Shown here: positions 42,179-53,576 of the stretch, one piece after another | How positions within the stretch are numbered: position 1 is the stretch's first letter | How the letters are laid out: the number at the start of each line of letters is the position of its first letter | DNA from: Catonia carolina | Taxonomy: Eukaryota > Arthropoda > Insecta > Hemiptera > Achilidae | Assembly: GCA_035578175.1 (NCBI GenBank) | Contig: JAQMRL010000008.1 | Span: 9,586,883 to 9,650,882 of the forward strand | DNA: 64,000 nucleotides | Direction: 5' to 3' | Notes under the pieces: model-generated | What the model was told of the DNA's origin: nothing | Databases searched by the model: none | Seen by the model: only the letters and a program-made list of their open reading frames with translations | Translations under genes and position numbers: made by a program

Positions 42179-43352
42179 TTGGCGACTAAAGAACAGAAAG
42201 CGTTTTGTGTTTTACAGTTCCCAAAGACGGAATCGGTAGTTACTGAGCAACGTGCGTTCCGTATTAAGTTCGGTTGTGAACCTCCAGGTGATAAGTACAT
42301 CCGTAGATGGTATCATCAGTTTGAAGATACCGGCTGCCAATGCACAGGGAAGAGTACGGGACGACCAAGTGTTAGTGCGGAGAGCGTTGAGCGAGTGCGA
42401 GAGTCGTTCACGCGTAGCCCACAGAAATCTGTTCAAAAGGCTAGCTGTGAATTAGCAATTCCGGTAACGACTGTTTGGAAAGTTTTACGGAGACGCTTAC
42501 AACTACGTCCTTATCGTTTGCAGTTGGTACAGGCTCTAAATCCTCCAGACTATGGTTTAGGTGCCAACTTCGCTAACGAAATGTTGTTACATGAAGATTT
42601 TCTACATCATGTCGTCTTCAGTGATGAGTCGACCTTTCACGTTAGTGGACAAGTGAACACTCATAATGTGCTAATCTGGGGCACAGAAAATCCTCACGCG
42701 ATGGTACAAGTGCAACGAGACTCCCCTAAATTGAATGTTGTTTGTGCTATGTCCCGGCGGAAAGTTTATGGGCTTTCTTTTTTGTTGAAGCAACTGTAAC
42801 TGGTGCTTCTTACCTTGATACTCTACAGTTATGGCTTTTCCCTCAGTTGGAAGATGAAGAGCCAGAGAACTTCATTTTCCAGCAAGATGGTGCGCTTTCT
42901 TTTTTGTTGAAGCAAAAGCAACTGTAACTGGTGCTTCTTACCTTGATACTCTACAGTTATGGCTTTTCCCTCAGTTGGAAGATGAAGAGCCAGAGAACTT
43001 CATTTTCCAGCAAGATGGTGCGCCGCCTCACTGGCATAACGAAGTACGCGATTGGCTGAACGTCACTTTGCCCGATCACTGGATTGGCCGCAAAGGGTGC
43101 AATGACAGGGCTCGTTTTCCATGGCCTCCACGGTCTCCCGATCTGATACCGTGTGATTTATATCTTTGGGGTTTCATAAAGGATTGTGTGTATGTGCCTC
43201 CACTTCTAGCTGACCTTCCCGAATTAAGAATCAGGATTGAAGAAGCTGTTGCAACAATTACTCGAGAGACACTAAACAACGTTTGGGAAGAACTCGCATA
43301 TCGTCTTTACGTGTGTCCTGTGACGAATGGTGCGCACATTGAACACTTGTAG
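42179..43352 (+). pseudogene. mariner-superfamily transposase with long D-to-D spacing
   Basis: The frame from 42179 begins at TTG where an ATG is expected and reads ATKEQKAFCVLQFPKTESVV, then an HTH region ending GKSTGRPSVSAESVERVRES. HHVVFSDEST (near 42607-42636) holds the first catalytic Asp. It is disrupted at about 42799 by a 122-128 bp tandem duplication (42773-42894 and 42895-43022). It resumes in 42975-43352 with FQQDGAPPHWHNEVRDWL (second Asp), PPRSPDLIPCDLYLWGFIKD (third Asp block) and ends NGAHIEHL. From the QQD Asp there are 41 residues to SPD and 46 to PCD, against 29 and 34 in mos1. It cuts and joins at TA in life; this copy needs several repairs. Confidence 0.85.
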
Positions 43353-43499
43353 ACATTTATGTGAAACTGTTGCTCTTTCGTTTGATGTATCATTTATAAC
43401 TGTAAGTATAATGTATTAAATAACATAGAGCGTTAAAACCCCCTCCGCTATTCATTTATAAACACTCGGATAATGACAACTAACTAGAAATTGTCTTAA

Positions 43500-44478
43500 G
43501 GGGGCACTATACTCAAAAAAAAAAAAAATTTCCCTAATTAAGTAACAAAATTGTCGTTTTGCACAAAATATTCTACATAAAATTACTAGTTATTTCTTAA
43601 AAAAAAACTGTGAAAATGTTTTCCCCAACCCTTACAATCGGGGTTGGGGATGAAATTTCATGCATATTTTGTTAGATCAGAACTTAAGTAATTTTTAATG
43701 GATTTTTTTGATTTTGGTTTCAAATTAAAGAGAATGTTATGATGTACAAACTGTAGTAATGGTTTTTTATTTGTGACACTGAGTCTACTTCTATGATTTT
43801 TTAAATAAAAACCGTAAAATTCAACAGTTTTTTCAACTTCAACATTTTTAAAAAAATCAGAAAATGAGCTTTTCAGCAATTCAATACCACAGTTTGTAGA
43901 GCTTAAAATTCTGAATTTTTAGAAAAAAAATCATGTTTCTAAGTGCTACAGAACTCAAGTTATGATCTAACAAAGTTTAAAAATCCAAATTTTCGGTAAC
44001 GGCAAAAAAACAAAAAAAAAACATATATTAGTTACTTACATTCACATGATTAATTCACAATCTTACAGGCCTAAATTTTAAAACTATCACTAAAATGAAC
44101 ACGGTACTATACGTTACAAACTACATAAATAATATAAATACTCTAATAAGTAATGACCGAAAAAAATACAAATACGATGTCATATACGTCATACACGTCA
44201 AAACGTAAACATAACCTTCAACAGCTGAGTAAGCTAACATGTGTTTTATTATAATTCCGTTCTAAATAACAACGTTGAAATGAACTGCATTCTGTTGGGG
44301 TATATAGGAACTAAAAGAAAAAGCCGGTACATTCAAAATGCAAAAAAGAACGCGTAATTCTGTCCAGCCGTTCTCTAGAAAAACCATTCTGAAACTGGAC
44401 GTTGTACAGAAAATATCAGAGTATTTTATGAGCAAAAAAAAAAAATTTTTTTTTCCATTTTTTGGGTATAGTGCCCCC
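43500..44478. mobile_element. TTAA-2 element (piggyBac-type, non-autonomous)
   Basis: A 979-bp unit bordered by TTAA (43496-43499 and 44479-44482). Terminal repeats GGGGGCACTATAC(T/C)CAAAA are followed by A runs. The interior is AT-rich and has no transposase. It inserted just 26 bp outside the mariner. The ends resemble TTAA-1 (TTAAGGGG..ACT.TA). Confidence 0.85.
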
Positions 44479-44482
44479 TTAA

Positions 44483-45462
44483 AGTTCTTTCAAAAATTTA
44501 TTGACCCAACTTCAACGTGATATGAATTTCACAAAGCTATGTAGCTATGTTAACTCGGAAATTATTCCTGTCACATAAATTCCCTCAACACTATAACAAG
44601 AGCAACAAAAAGCGAAGAACAATAATTAATATTAGTCTCTAATAACACGTACAAAATTAATCATTTGGTAATTATACAAAACAGACAGACGACCTTCAAA
44701 AAATTAACTATACTTCTTTTCTTAAAAAAAAAACAGACTTAAAACAATAACTTTCTCTGTAGGCTTGTATAAATAGGTAACTTATTACACACTATTATGT
44801 GGGAAAATAGTAATTAAAATATAAACAAATGAAAATTAATGTTATTATTGAATAATCTTTTTACAACATAATTTATGTTAATCTTATGAAAATTAAAAAT
44901 AATTATATCAATCTAAAAATAACTGAAATTTACATAAAATATGACTTTTCATGTTATTTGAACCAGGATTATATTTTATTATTTAAACAATAAATTAAAA
45001 AATAATAATTTTTTATAGTTTATACACGTATTTATTTATAATTTATTATTAATAGGATTGTAAAAGTTTTTTTAATAAGTTTGTTTTTTCAACAGTATTT
45101 TTCTCTTTAATCTTGAAAAATAATCTTGTTTTCACAAAGTTAATTGGTTTTACAAAAAGGCAGTAATAATAATAGTATATACAATATGGTTATAAATAGA
45201 TTGGGTTTTTAATATTCTATACACATGTTTTAATGAGAAAAATTTATAAATAACTTTTCTGTTTTATTTATTTAGTTTATAGGTATTGTTTTACTACTGA
45301 TAATGGATAATCATACACATGTTTGTATTTAATTTTGCCTTAAGAATAATATTAATAGTTTTTTAGGTTATTAGAGAAAAACAACCTCATGTTTTTTTTT
45401 ATTAAATGATCTTTGAAAAACTGGGTGATAAAGATTAATAAACGACTTTTTTAATGATTACA
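44483..45462. other. Very AT-rich stretch, nothing identified
   Basis: About 980 bp with long A/T homopolymers. No shared repeat, no ORF. Confidence 0.5.
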
Positions 45463-45540
45463 TTAGAGTCTCGTTTATCCGACACAAATTGGACCAGATG
45501 GTTGGATAAACAAAATGTCGGATAATCCGGTATTAGAAGA
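45463..45540 (+). mobile_element. pogo-like left-end fragment
   Basis: CATTAGAGTCTCGTTTATCC then GACACAAATTGGACC and GTCGGATAATCCGG look like the terminal and subterminal parts of a Tigger-like element. No matching right end nearby. Confidence 0.5.
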
Positions 45541-45617
45541 TAATTGAAATAAATATTATACGTATTGGATTATAAAACTAAACTTAATAAACCAAAATAT
45601 AAGTTTTGAAAAAATCG

Positions 45618-46006
45618 TGTTGTTTAGGTCATCAGCCAAAAGGCTGGTTTGAACCTGTAGAGGTTTTACTAAGTAAATCGAGGAGTGAAGTGGTTTACCA
45701 ATGCCTTCCTCACTAAGTGGAAAAGTACACTTATCAGCATGCCAGGCCCTGTGAAAAGCATATATTTTCCACTCTGCAAATGACACCTTCACTTCATTCA
45801 CCACAGGGTCTGGCTGTATAATGAAATCCATTACTTTCAGACGAGATAACTCTGATTAGTGTCATTTACACCTCTACCTCTTCTGTTCTTAAATGATTCA
45901 GTCATTTAATTGGCTGACCATGTGATAAGAAACGGAACTATTTATTTTAGCCCTGCAACGAATAGATTGAGTGTAAATAATTTGACACTCCACCTGTCTG
46001 TTATGG
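45618..46006 (-). mobile_element. AAC-SINE copy 6
   Basis: GTTGTTTAGGTCATCAGCCA to CACCTGTCTGTTATGG. Full body with the family frame. A short second copy of the tail (46011-46071) follows directly, suggesting insertion next to or into an older copy. Confidence 0.87.
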
Positions 46007-46074
46007 AAAAGTTGTTTAGGTAATCAGCCGAAACGCTGGTTTGAACCTCTAGAGGTTTTTTTAAGGTGAGACTG

Positions 46075-46678
46075 TATGATGGGTTTACCTAAAAATTTTG
46101 ATTTTCGGTTATGTATGTTTTTCAATTTGTTTAGACCTAGTTCAACCACAAAACTTTAAATTGCTTGAAAAAAATAGTGTTTTAATGAAAAAAATTAAGT
46201 TTTTAGGAGGTTTACCCTGAAAAATTATCGTGTCACAAAAAACGAATATTTTTCATAATTTTATACGGATCGTTGTAGAGCAAAGGGAAATTTAGTACTT
46301 TAAAAATATCTGCATTACTGTTTTTAATACTCTCAGCTATTGGTTCAACTTTCTAACCAACTTTTGATGGGAAATTCACTTGTTTATATTATACATTTTG
46401 TTTTCAATTTGTGCCCTTTTTGTTTTTTCGACTGTTCCCCCAAATTTAAATTTTTAACATTTAGGTACATTTTTCTCGGAAACCATTAAACCTACCAGGC
46501 TGAAATTTTTACCAGTTATTTATCTTGCATATGCACATATTCTGGCCTTTTTATGACTTCCTCAAATTCTGCAAAAATTATTAATATGTAAAGTTCTGTT
46601 GAAAAAAAATTGTAAAAATTTTATATTATTCGTTATTCTGTTTTTAACTTTATGGTTCAACAGATTAAATTGAAAAAA
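46075..46678 (+). mobile_element. TTAA-1 copy b, 3' end displaced by HINE-1
   Basis: It starts GGTGAGACTGTATGATGGG after TTAA (46071-46074), inside an AAC-SINE tail fragment. It follows the 29297 copy through TTCTAACCAACTTTTGATGG and CAACAGATTAAATTGAAAAA, where HINE-1 begins. Confidence 0.72.
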
Positions 46679-47639
46679 TCTGGTGTGAAACACTCACACA
46701 ACTTTCTCTTGCCAATGCAAATAATTAACAATAAACCTAACATTAGTATTAAAACATTAGAAATGAACAAAAACTAACCTCAAAAACATAACCTTATTTT
46801 AATCATGAGTGAATGACGCAAAATGACAATCGAACTCAGCTAAAAATACGGAAAATCACGCTTTCACGCTAAACTAGGCTCTGTAGAGAAAAATGCTCTG
46901 AACAAAAGTTGTAGATCTTTTAATTTTCTATAAATTTAATTATATACACTTTTGTCGTAAAATGCATACTAAGACCGAAATGTTAAAAAAATCGATTTTT
47001 CTCACGTTTTCGTGAGAAAAAAAACAGAAAATCGCAAATTACCGCTAAACTAAGCGTTATACAAAAAAATGTTTGAAACAGAAGTTGTAGGTTTTTAAAT
47101 TCTCTACAACTTTTATTATATAAGTTTTTGCGCTAAAATTTATATTAAAGCTGTAATCTTAAAAAAACAACGTTTTTACGTGAAAACAGCCTCACCGAGA
47201 ATTTCAGCAAACATGGCGCCTACCCTATCTTGTAGAAAATAAAAAATTGAGTAAAATAGGCGATTTTTAAAAAAATCGTAGGACCAGTTTTTGAGAAAAT
47301 CGCAAAAAACTGAAAAATTATACGAATAAACTACTACTTCCGGTTGACCGATTTTGATGAAAATGTTCATGTCGCGTCCGGTAGTGGTATGTAACTTAAG
47401 TTTCAAGTTTCAAGTTCGTACGACGTTCCGTTCTTGAGATATTCTGTTCACACACAGACACACACACACACACACACTCACACACACACACAGACACACA
47501 CACAGACCAATCGCTAAAAACATGTTTTTTGGGTTCAGGGGGTCTGAAAACGTATAGATCCGGTGAAAACTCGATTTCGAAAAATCGATATGAAAACAAT
47601 ACTTTCCTTCCTATATATTCATATAGGCAAGAGAAAGTA
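46679..47639 (-). mobile_element. HINE-1 copy, full length
   Basis: TCTGGTGTGAAACACTCACA to GGCAAGAGAAAGT, A runs on both sides, CA tract 47450-47504 with several interruptions. Inserted in TTAA-1 copy b. Confidence 0.92.
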
Positions 47640-47644
47640 AAAAT

Positions 47645-47903
47645 ATGCTTACATACCAGCGCTTCTGAAAAGCATCTTCTTTCCACCCTGCAAATGACAC
47701 CTTCACTACATTCACCACAGGGTCTGGCTGTATAACGAAATTCATTACTCTCAGAGGAGATAACATTGATTAGTGTCTTTTATACCTCTCCTGCCTCTTC
47801 TGTTCGTATAATGTTTCAGTCATATAATTGGCTGATCATGTGATAAGAAATATAACTATTTATTGTAGCCCTGGAACTTGCAGATCGAATGTAAACAATT
47901 TAA
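47645..47903 (-). mobile_element. AAC-SINE partial copy
   Basis: ATGCTTACATACCAGCG to ATGTAAACAATTTA covers the middle and 5' part of the family. The 3' tail is missing on the HINE-1 side and the 5' end is cut at TTTAACCCTTTC. Confidence 0.72.
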
Positions 47904-48075
47904 CCCTTTCAGAACCAAAGTCCGAAAAACAGGACGTTCATATATTTGTGTAGTGTCAGTATCAGGTTTACCGGACGCCCGTAAGTTATGCATAAAGTGC
48001 CAACGTCCGGATAACCGAACATTTACAAAAAAATATTTTTAACAAACATTAATGAAATAATGTATTTTGAAACCG
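47904..48075. mobile_element. Possible TTAA-element fragment
   Basis: It begins TTAACCCTTTCAGAACC at a break in the AAC-SINE, like the CCCTTTCT end of the 17557 insert. It contains CCGGACGCCC and CGTCCGGATAACCGAACA. The other end was not found. Confidence 0.4.
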
Positions 48076-48201
48076 CCTCCATGGCGTAGTGACTAGCGCG
48101 CTAGCCTGCACGTCAAAAGGTCCCGGGTTCGGTTTCCGGCTGGGGTCTGGAAATTTTTAACACGTTAAAACCACCGTTAAGGTACCAAAACCCAAAGTAT
48201 A

Positions 48202-49151
48202 GGGTGATTCAAAAAGAGCGCCCGTTTTGATATATCAAATTAAGAGATTTATTTTATTGGAAAACTGAAAATAAATACATCAACAAGTTCATCTTACCTT
48301 TCGATTTCATGTATGAAAAATGATGTCATGCATGTGTCCTCCTCTACTGCGCTGGCACGCATCAACTCTGTCCATGAAATTGGATATTACTGCACGACAA
48401 GTTTCGACTTCCATTTGCCCGATAACCCGTCGAATTTCCTCCTTCAAGTCATTGATGTTTCGGGGTTTATTGGCATACACCAATGACTTCAGATGACCCC
48501 AAAGATGAAAGTCACAAGGCGTCAAGTCACACGACCTTGGTGGCCATTAATGGTCGGAATTACGAGAAATGATGCGATCCTGGAACCGTTCACGGAGCAA
48601 CAACATTGTTTCTCGTGCAGCAACTGAATTTTATACGGGTGATATTGGAGATCGTACCGAAGAATTTTCCGTACAGAAGAACATCGTAAACCCAATTGTT
48701 GAGAACGGCGACGAATTGATTTTGCTGGGCTAACAGCCACACTGTCACGAACCAACGCAACGTTCTGCTCAGTTCGGCCAGAACGACGACGTCCAGAACT
48801 TTTAAGGTCGACTGTTGAACCCGTCTCAAAAAACTTTTTCATGAGCCTGCGAACTGTTGATTCATTCGGTGCTTCATTACGTCCTAGAGTACCGCGAAGT
48901 CGCCTGACAGTAGCCGCATAACTCTCTCCACTCTGGTAAAATGTTTTGACGATTAACACTCGTTGTGCAATAGTAAACTTCTCCATGGTTAGACACAGAC
49001 TGCGAGAGTACTACACTGCGAACAAGAGAAACTACAACTGAATCGTCAATCGGAATGTTCTCCGAAATAGAAATGAGGTCTAACAATGTTGCCAACCGAT
49101 AAACAAAAATTTACCAGCCGTTTAAAAACCGGCGCTCTTTTTGAATCACCC
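48202..49151 (-). mobile_element. mariner-superfamily transposon, internally deleted
   Basis: A 950-bp element with TIR GGGTGATTCAAAAAGAGCGC at both ends, inserted at TA in SINE-C. It carries both ends of a transposase but not its catalytic middle. Confidence 0.87.
48307..48986 (-). pseudogene. mariner-superfamily transposase, core deleted
   Basis: The minus strand from ATG at 48986 reads MEKFTIAQRVLIVKTFYQSG, RRLRGTLGRNEAPNESTVRR, an N-terminal double HTH region with the hinge GRRRSG, and goes on to DLQYHPYKIQLLHE. After a deletion, a shifted frame gives HQWPPRSCDLTPCDFHLWG (third Asp block) and the C-terminus to 48307. The first and second catalytic Asp blocks are gone. WPPRSxDLTPCDFxLWG places it in the same clade as the elements at 41672 and 59299. 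Confidence 0.85.
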
Positions 49152-49427
49152 GTTAGTTGCTAATAACCAAGCTGTCGATGCGACTTTAAATGAACAAAAA
49201 CAAACTATTTTAAATATTTTTAGTTCAGAACGTTTTCTTTTATTTATTTAATTTAGTAAAATATATATATATAGTTACATTAAAATTACAATTCATTACC
49301 ATACTAAGCTGTGCACAATATTTTAAACTAAATATAGCCTACTTATACGCAAAAACTGTTCTTCACAAAGAGTTCTGTCCGCGCATAGGAGTATACAGAA
49401 CAAAACATTTAAATCTTTTAAATACTT

Positions 49428-49818
49428 GTTGTTTAGGTCAACAGCCGAAAGGCTGGTTTGAACCTCTAGAGGTTTTACTTAGTAAAACGAGGAGTGAGGT
49501 GGTTTACCATTGTCTTCCTCACTGAATGGAAAAGTATGCTTATCAGCATGCCGGGCCCTGTGAAAAGCACATATTTTCCACTCTGTAAATGACACCTTCA
49601 CTTCATTCACCACAGGGTCTGTCTGTACAATGAAATTCATTACTTTCAGTGGAGATAACTCTGATTAGTGTCTTTTACACCTCTACCTCTTCTGTTCTTA
49701 AATGATTCAGTCATTTAATTGGCTGACCATGTGATAAGAAACAGAACTATTTATTTTAGCCCTGCAACGAACAGATTGAGTGTAAATAATTTGACTCTCC
49801 ACCTGTCTGTTATGGGCA
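49428..49818 (-). mobile_element. AAC-SINE copy 7, full length
   Basis: GTTGTTTAGGTCAACAGCCG to CTGTTATGGGCAG, flanked by TTTAAATACTT (49417-49427 and 49819-49830). Confidence 0.92.
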
Positions 49819-49936
49819 GTTTAAATACTTATAACTACTATAAAATTACCAAGTTAAATTACTACAGTTAAACAGGTTACAAAGATTGCGTTGACAAAAA
49901 TTCCAATAGTTGACGACACTACAAAGGAATCTTTTT

Positions 49937-50077
49937 ACTTTCTCTTGCCTATATAAATATACAGGAAGGAAAGTATTGTTTTCATGTCGATTTTTCGAAA
50001 TCGAGTTTTCACCGGATCTATACGTTTTCAGACCCCCTGAACCCAAAAAACATGTTTTTAGCGATTGGTCTGTGTGT

Positions 50078-50129
<52 letters not shown>

Positions 50130-50919
50130 GTGTATGTGAACAGAATATCTCAAGAACGGAACATCGTACGAACTTGAAACTTGAAACTTAAGTTACATAC
50201 CACTACCGGACTCGACACGAACATTTTCATCAAAATCGGTCAACCGGAAGTGGTAGTTTATTCGTGTAATTTTTCACTTTTTTGCGATTTTCTCAAAAAC
50301 TGGTCCTATGATTTTTTTTAAAATCGCCTGGTTTACTCAATTTTTTATTCTCTACAAGATAGGGTAGGCGTCATGTTTGCTGAAATTCTGGGTGAGGCTG
50401 TTTTCACGTAAAAACGTTGTTTTTTTAAGATTACAGCTTTAATATGCATTTAAGCGCAAAACTTTATATAATAAAAGTTGTAGAGAATTAAAAATTCTAC
50501 AACTTTTATTTCCAACAATTTTTTGTATAACGCTTAGTTTAGCGGTAATTTGCGATTTTCTGTTTTTCTTTCTCACGAAAATGTGTGAAAAATTGATTTT
50601 TTTAAGATTTCGGCCTTAGTATGCATTTTACGACAAAAGTGTACTATATAATTAAATTTATAGAAAATTAAAAGATCTACAACTTTTATTTAAAGCATTT
50701 TTCTCTACAGAGCCTAGTTTAGAGAGAAAGAGTGATTTTCCGTATTTCTAAGCCAAACTGAGGTTGATTTTCATTTTGCATCATTCACTCATGATTAAAA
50801 TAAGGTTATGTTTGTTGAGGTTAGTTTTTTGTTTTTTCTTATGTTTTATTACTAATGTTAGGTTTATTATTAATTATTTGCACTGGCAAGAGAAAGTTGT
50901 GTGAGTGTTTCACACCAGA
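49937..50919 (+). mobile_element. HINE-1 copy, full length
   Basis: ACTTTCTCTTGCCTATATAA to CACACCAGA, T runs outside, GT tract 50070-50137. Very similar to the 34293 copy, including the TTCTGGGTGAGGCTG variant, so the two may share a recent source. Confidence 0.92.
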
Positions 50920-51285
50920 TTTTTTATTAAATTTTACACAAAGCTACATAAATGCTCAAATCCATACGCACACATCGCTGGTGACTCTACCGGTCAGACG
51001 ACTACGAAGATGATGGCCACGAGATCTTTGCTTGTCAATATTTTATCAATTCCTTTTTAACACGTCAAGTAAAATTACATTTTTCTTCCAAATATGTTTA
51101 TTTGTTAGATTTATAATTCATTCATTATTCTATTATTATTAATGTGACATTTATTCCAGGTTTTATCGGGATCTGGTTATTCATAAATGGCAAAACTTCT
51201 TTTACAATTTATAATAAATATTTATTTACCAATTAAGTAATTAAATTAATTATTATGGTTAATACAGTAATTTATCCCGTAACAG
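50920..51285. other. No gene or repeat recognised
   Basis: About 365 bp of AT-rich intron sequence. Confidence 0.4.
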
Positions 51286-51363
51286 TCAGTTGTAGTGTTA
51301 AATTATTTGCACTCGATCTGGTAGTTCCAGTGCTACAAAAAATAACTGTTTCTTATCACATGG
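51286..51363 (+). mobile_element. Older AAC-SINE subfamily, 5' fragment
   Basis: CAGTTGTAGTGTTAAATTAT, then GCACTCGATCTGGTAG, matches the family's 5' end but with CTCGATCTG in place of CTCAATCTG, like the fragment at 53577. The next AAC-SINE inserted at its TATCACATGG. Confidence 0.7.
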
Positions 51364-51760
51364 TTGTTGTTGTTTAGGTCATCAGCCGAAAGGCTGGTTT
51401 GAACCTGTAGAGGTTTTACTAAGTAAAACGAGGAGTGAGGTGGTTTACCATTGCTTTCCTCACTGAGTGGAAAAGTATGCTTATCAGCATGCCGAGCCCT
51501 CTGAAAAGCACATATTTTCCTCTTTGCAAATGACACATTAACTTCATTCACCACAGGGTCTGGCTGTATAATGAAATTCATTACTTTCAGAAGAGATAAC
51601 TGTGATTAGTGTCTTTTACACCTCTACCTCTTCTGTTCTTAAATGATTCAGTCATGTTATTGGCTGACCATGTATTAAGAAACAGAACTATTTATTTTAG
51701 CCCTGCAACGAACAGATTGAGTGTAAAAAATTTGACACTCCACCTGTCTGTTATGGGCAG
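51364..51760 (-). mobile_element. AAC-SINE copy 8, nested in an older copy
   Basis: TTGTTGTTGTTTAGGTCATC to CTGTTATGGGCAG, flanked by TATCACATGG at 51354-51363 and 51761-51770. The (TTG) run is longer than in other copies, marking the variable tail end. Confidence 0.92.
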
Positions 51761-51851
51761 TATCACATGGTATTAATATATTAAATATATTTTGTATCTA
51801 ATATTACTTTTTTTTTTAATTTGACTAGTCCGTTAAAGAGCGCACTAGTTA

Positions 51852-52189
51852 TAGTTGAGCCGTTGTTAGTTTGCTCCTACTGTCAACAAACAAAAGCCAC
51901 CTACTTCAGGGTGCACGCTAGAGTCTGCGACTGTACAGATGTCGTATTCCTATTAAGTTAACTATTTTTTAAATTATAAGCACTTAAAGTACTAAAAACA
52001 TCAGTCATGATATGATGTAGGCCTAACAATTTCGTTTATAAAAATACATTTTAAAGTATTTTGTATATAAATACTTTTGAAAGTATTAAGTTGTTACTTT
52101 TTAATCTGCGTACGTACACATTTTGATGTATTGCGCATGCTCAGTCATTATTTGTTTACATTAGGAGCAAACTAAGAGAGGCTGGACTG
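51852..52189. mobile_element. Tc1/mariner-type MITE, copy 2
   Basis: Same ends as 16594-16933: GTTGAGCCGTTGTTAGTTTG at the left and GAGAGGCTGGACTG at the right, TA-flanked (TA at 52190-52191). The interior is nearly identical to copy 1. Confidence 0.85.
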
Positions 52190-52195
52190 TACGTA

Positions 52196-52700
52196 ATCAG
52201 TTTCTTCGCTTTTTAATTGGATTTTTGAGCTGCTTTCTTTGGGCATGAAATTCCTTTATTTTAACACTAAAAGCCCGTTTTCTTTCTTCAGTCCAGGCCT
52301 GCCCGACTCTGCTCCTGTGTAATCGAAAAATTTACAAAAGATTTTAATTTGTTTCTATAACAGTCTTTATACTCAATGCTTTCTCTTGAAATGTTCGTAG
52401 TTTCTAGGTCTGCATCGATATTTTTGATCCATTTATCTGTTGTTTTTAATTCCTCTTGATATTAATTTAGTTATAGGTCGCATTCTCTTTGTCACACAAT
52501 CTCATCAGATGACCATAATAATCTAACTTCCTTTTCTTTAATTTGCTTAACAAGGTTTCACCTAATAGTTTGTCGATCACTTCATTTGACCTCTTTTTAT
52601 GGATTTCGCTTATTGGATCAGAGACAGTTCCCAGGATAACTTGACCAAATCTTCTGTGTATTTTATTAATTTTTCTAAGGCTCCCTTCCGATGTAGGGTC
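52196..52700 (-). pseudogene. LINE reverse transcriptase C-terminal fragment
   Basis: The minus strand reads RRFGQVILGTVSDPISEIHK, KRKLDYYGHLMRLCDKENAT, DKWIKNIDADLETTNIS and ends KEFHAQRKQLKNPIKKRRN with a stop near 52198. The block (K/R)xxDYYGH(L/V)xR is a common LINE C-terminal motif. It is distinct in sequence from LINE-AAG and from the 58490 fragment. Several frameshifts. Confidence 0.62.
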
Positions 52701-52875
52701 AGCAATATTACTTAATGAGTATAAAAATAAAAATAAATTTTATTTCGTATAAGTTTTCACTTCTATCATGTGATCACCCACACAATGTGTGTTTTTTTTT
52801 AATAATTGGGTAACTTTTTCGGTCCAGCTGATCTTTTTCATTTGCCTCAATAGTAAAAAAAATGTGTAGGTAAAT

Positions 52876-53165
52876 AAGTAAAGTCACCACCGCTAGTCAG
52901 CTGTTCAACAGCTGACTTTCGGAGACGAAGGTACCTGGTTCAAATCCTAGTAAAAGTAGTCACTTCTATACTGATTTGAATACTAGACAGTGGTTACCGG
53001 TGTCCTTAGATGGTTGGGGTTCAATTAACCATACTCTCTGAGTATGTACAAGACTACACCCCATTTACACGTCATACACATCATCCTCATCTGATTGGGT
53101 CATGGGGTTGCTTATTGTTCTCAATTGAACAGATTGCAACGTACAGTACACGCATCAGGGTTTAA
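52876..53165 (+). mobile_element. SINE-A copy 7, diverged
   Basis: It starts within the head (AAAGTCACCACCGCTAGTCA), has the B box GGTTCAAATCCTAG, a body with a short deletion after ACTCTCT, and ends CATCAGGGTTTAAAC. Confidence 0.82.
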
Positions 53166-53576
53166 ACAAAGGTATATAAGAAAACATGGAAATAATTGTA
53201 AATTGTTAACTTTTAATCACCCAGTATGATTTTAAAAAAAACTATTAATTAATAATAGTAATAATAAATTTAAGAAACAAACAACCTGTTATGAGAAACC
53301 TATTGTAGTATTTAATAGGCCTTAGTATGCGTCTGACATCATAAAAATAATTGAAACTATTTATAAATAAATATAAAAAGAAATAATAAATAAATTATGA
53401 GTTTTCTAACGCATTTGGCTTGTGTATTCTTTGAAAGAATATTTATTCTGATAAAATGTAAGTTACTAATAATATTATCCAACTGATACAACTCAAAGCA
53501 AACCGACTTTTATTTTTATTAAATTTTATTAATAACGGGTGTTTCAAAAAGGACAGCAATAATATAAGGGTATTCA
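53166..53576. other. No gene or repeat recognised
   Basis: About 410 bp of AT-rich intron sequence. Confidence 0.4.

Larger units (their letters stand above)
41672..43470 (+). mobile_element. mariner-superfamily transposon, near complete, with SINE insertion
   Basis: TA flanks at 41670-41671 and 43471-43472. Long inverted ends: AAATGAATAGCGG, TTTTAACGCTCTAT and AATGATACATCAAACGAAAG are found inverted at the right end, giving terminal repeats over 100 bp once SINE-A copy 6 is set aside. It encodes a transposase in broken frames (42179-43352). Confidence 0.88.
48076..49200 (+). mobile_element. SINE-C copy 3, split by a mariner
   Basis: Head and B box at 48076-48199 (CCTCCATGGCGTAGTGACTA; GGGTTCGGTTTCCGG) and tail at 49156-49200 (GTTGCTAATAACCAAGCTGT, GCGACTTTAAATGAAC). 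The joined sequence is a normal SINE-C. Confidence 0.82.
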
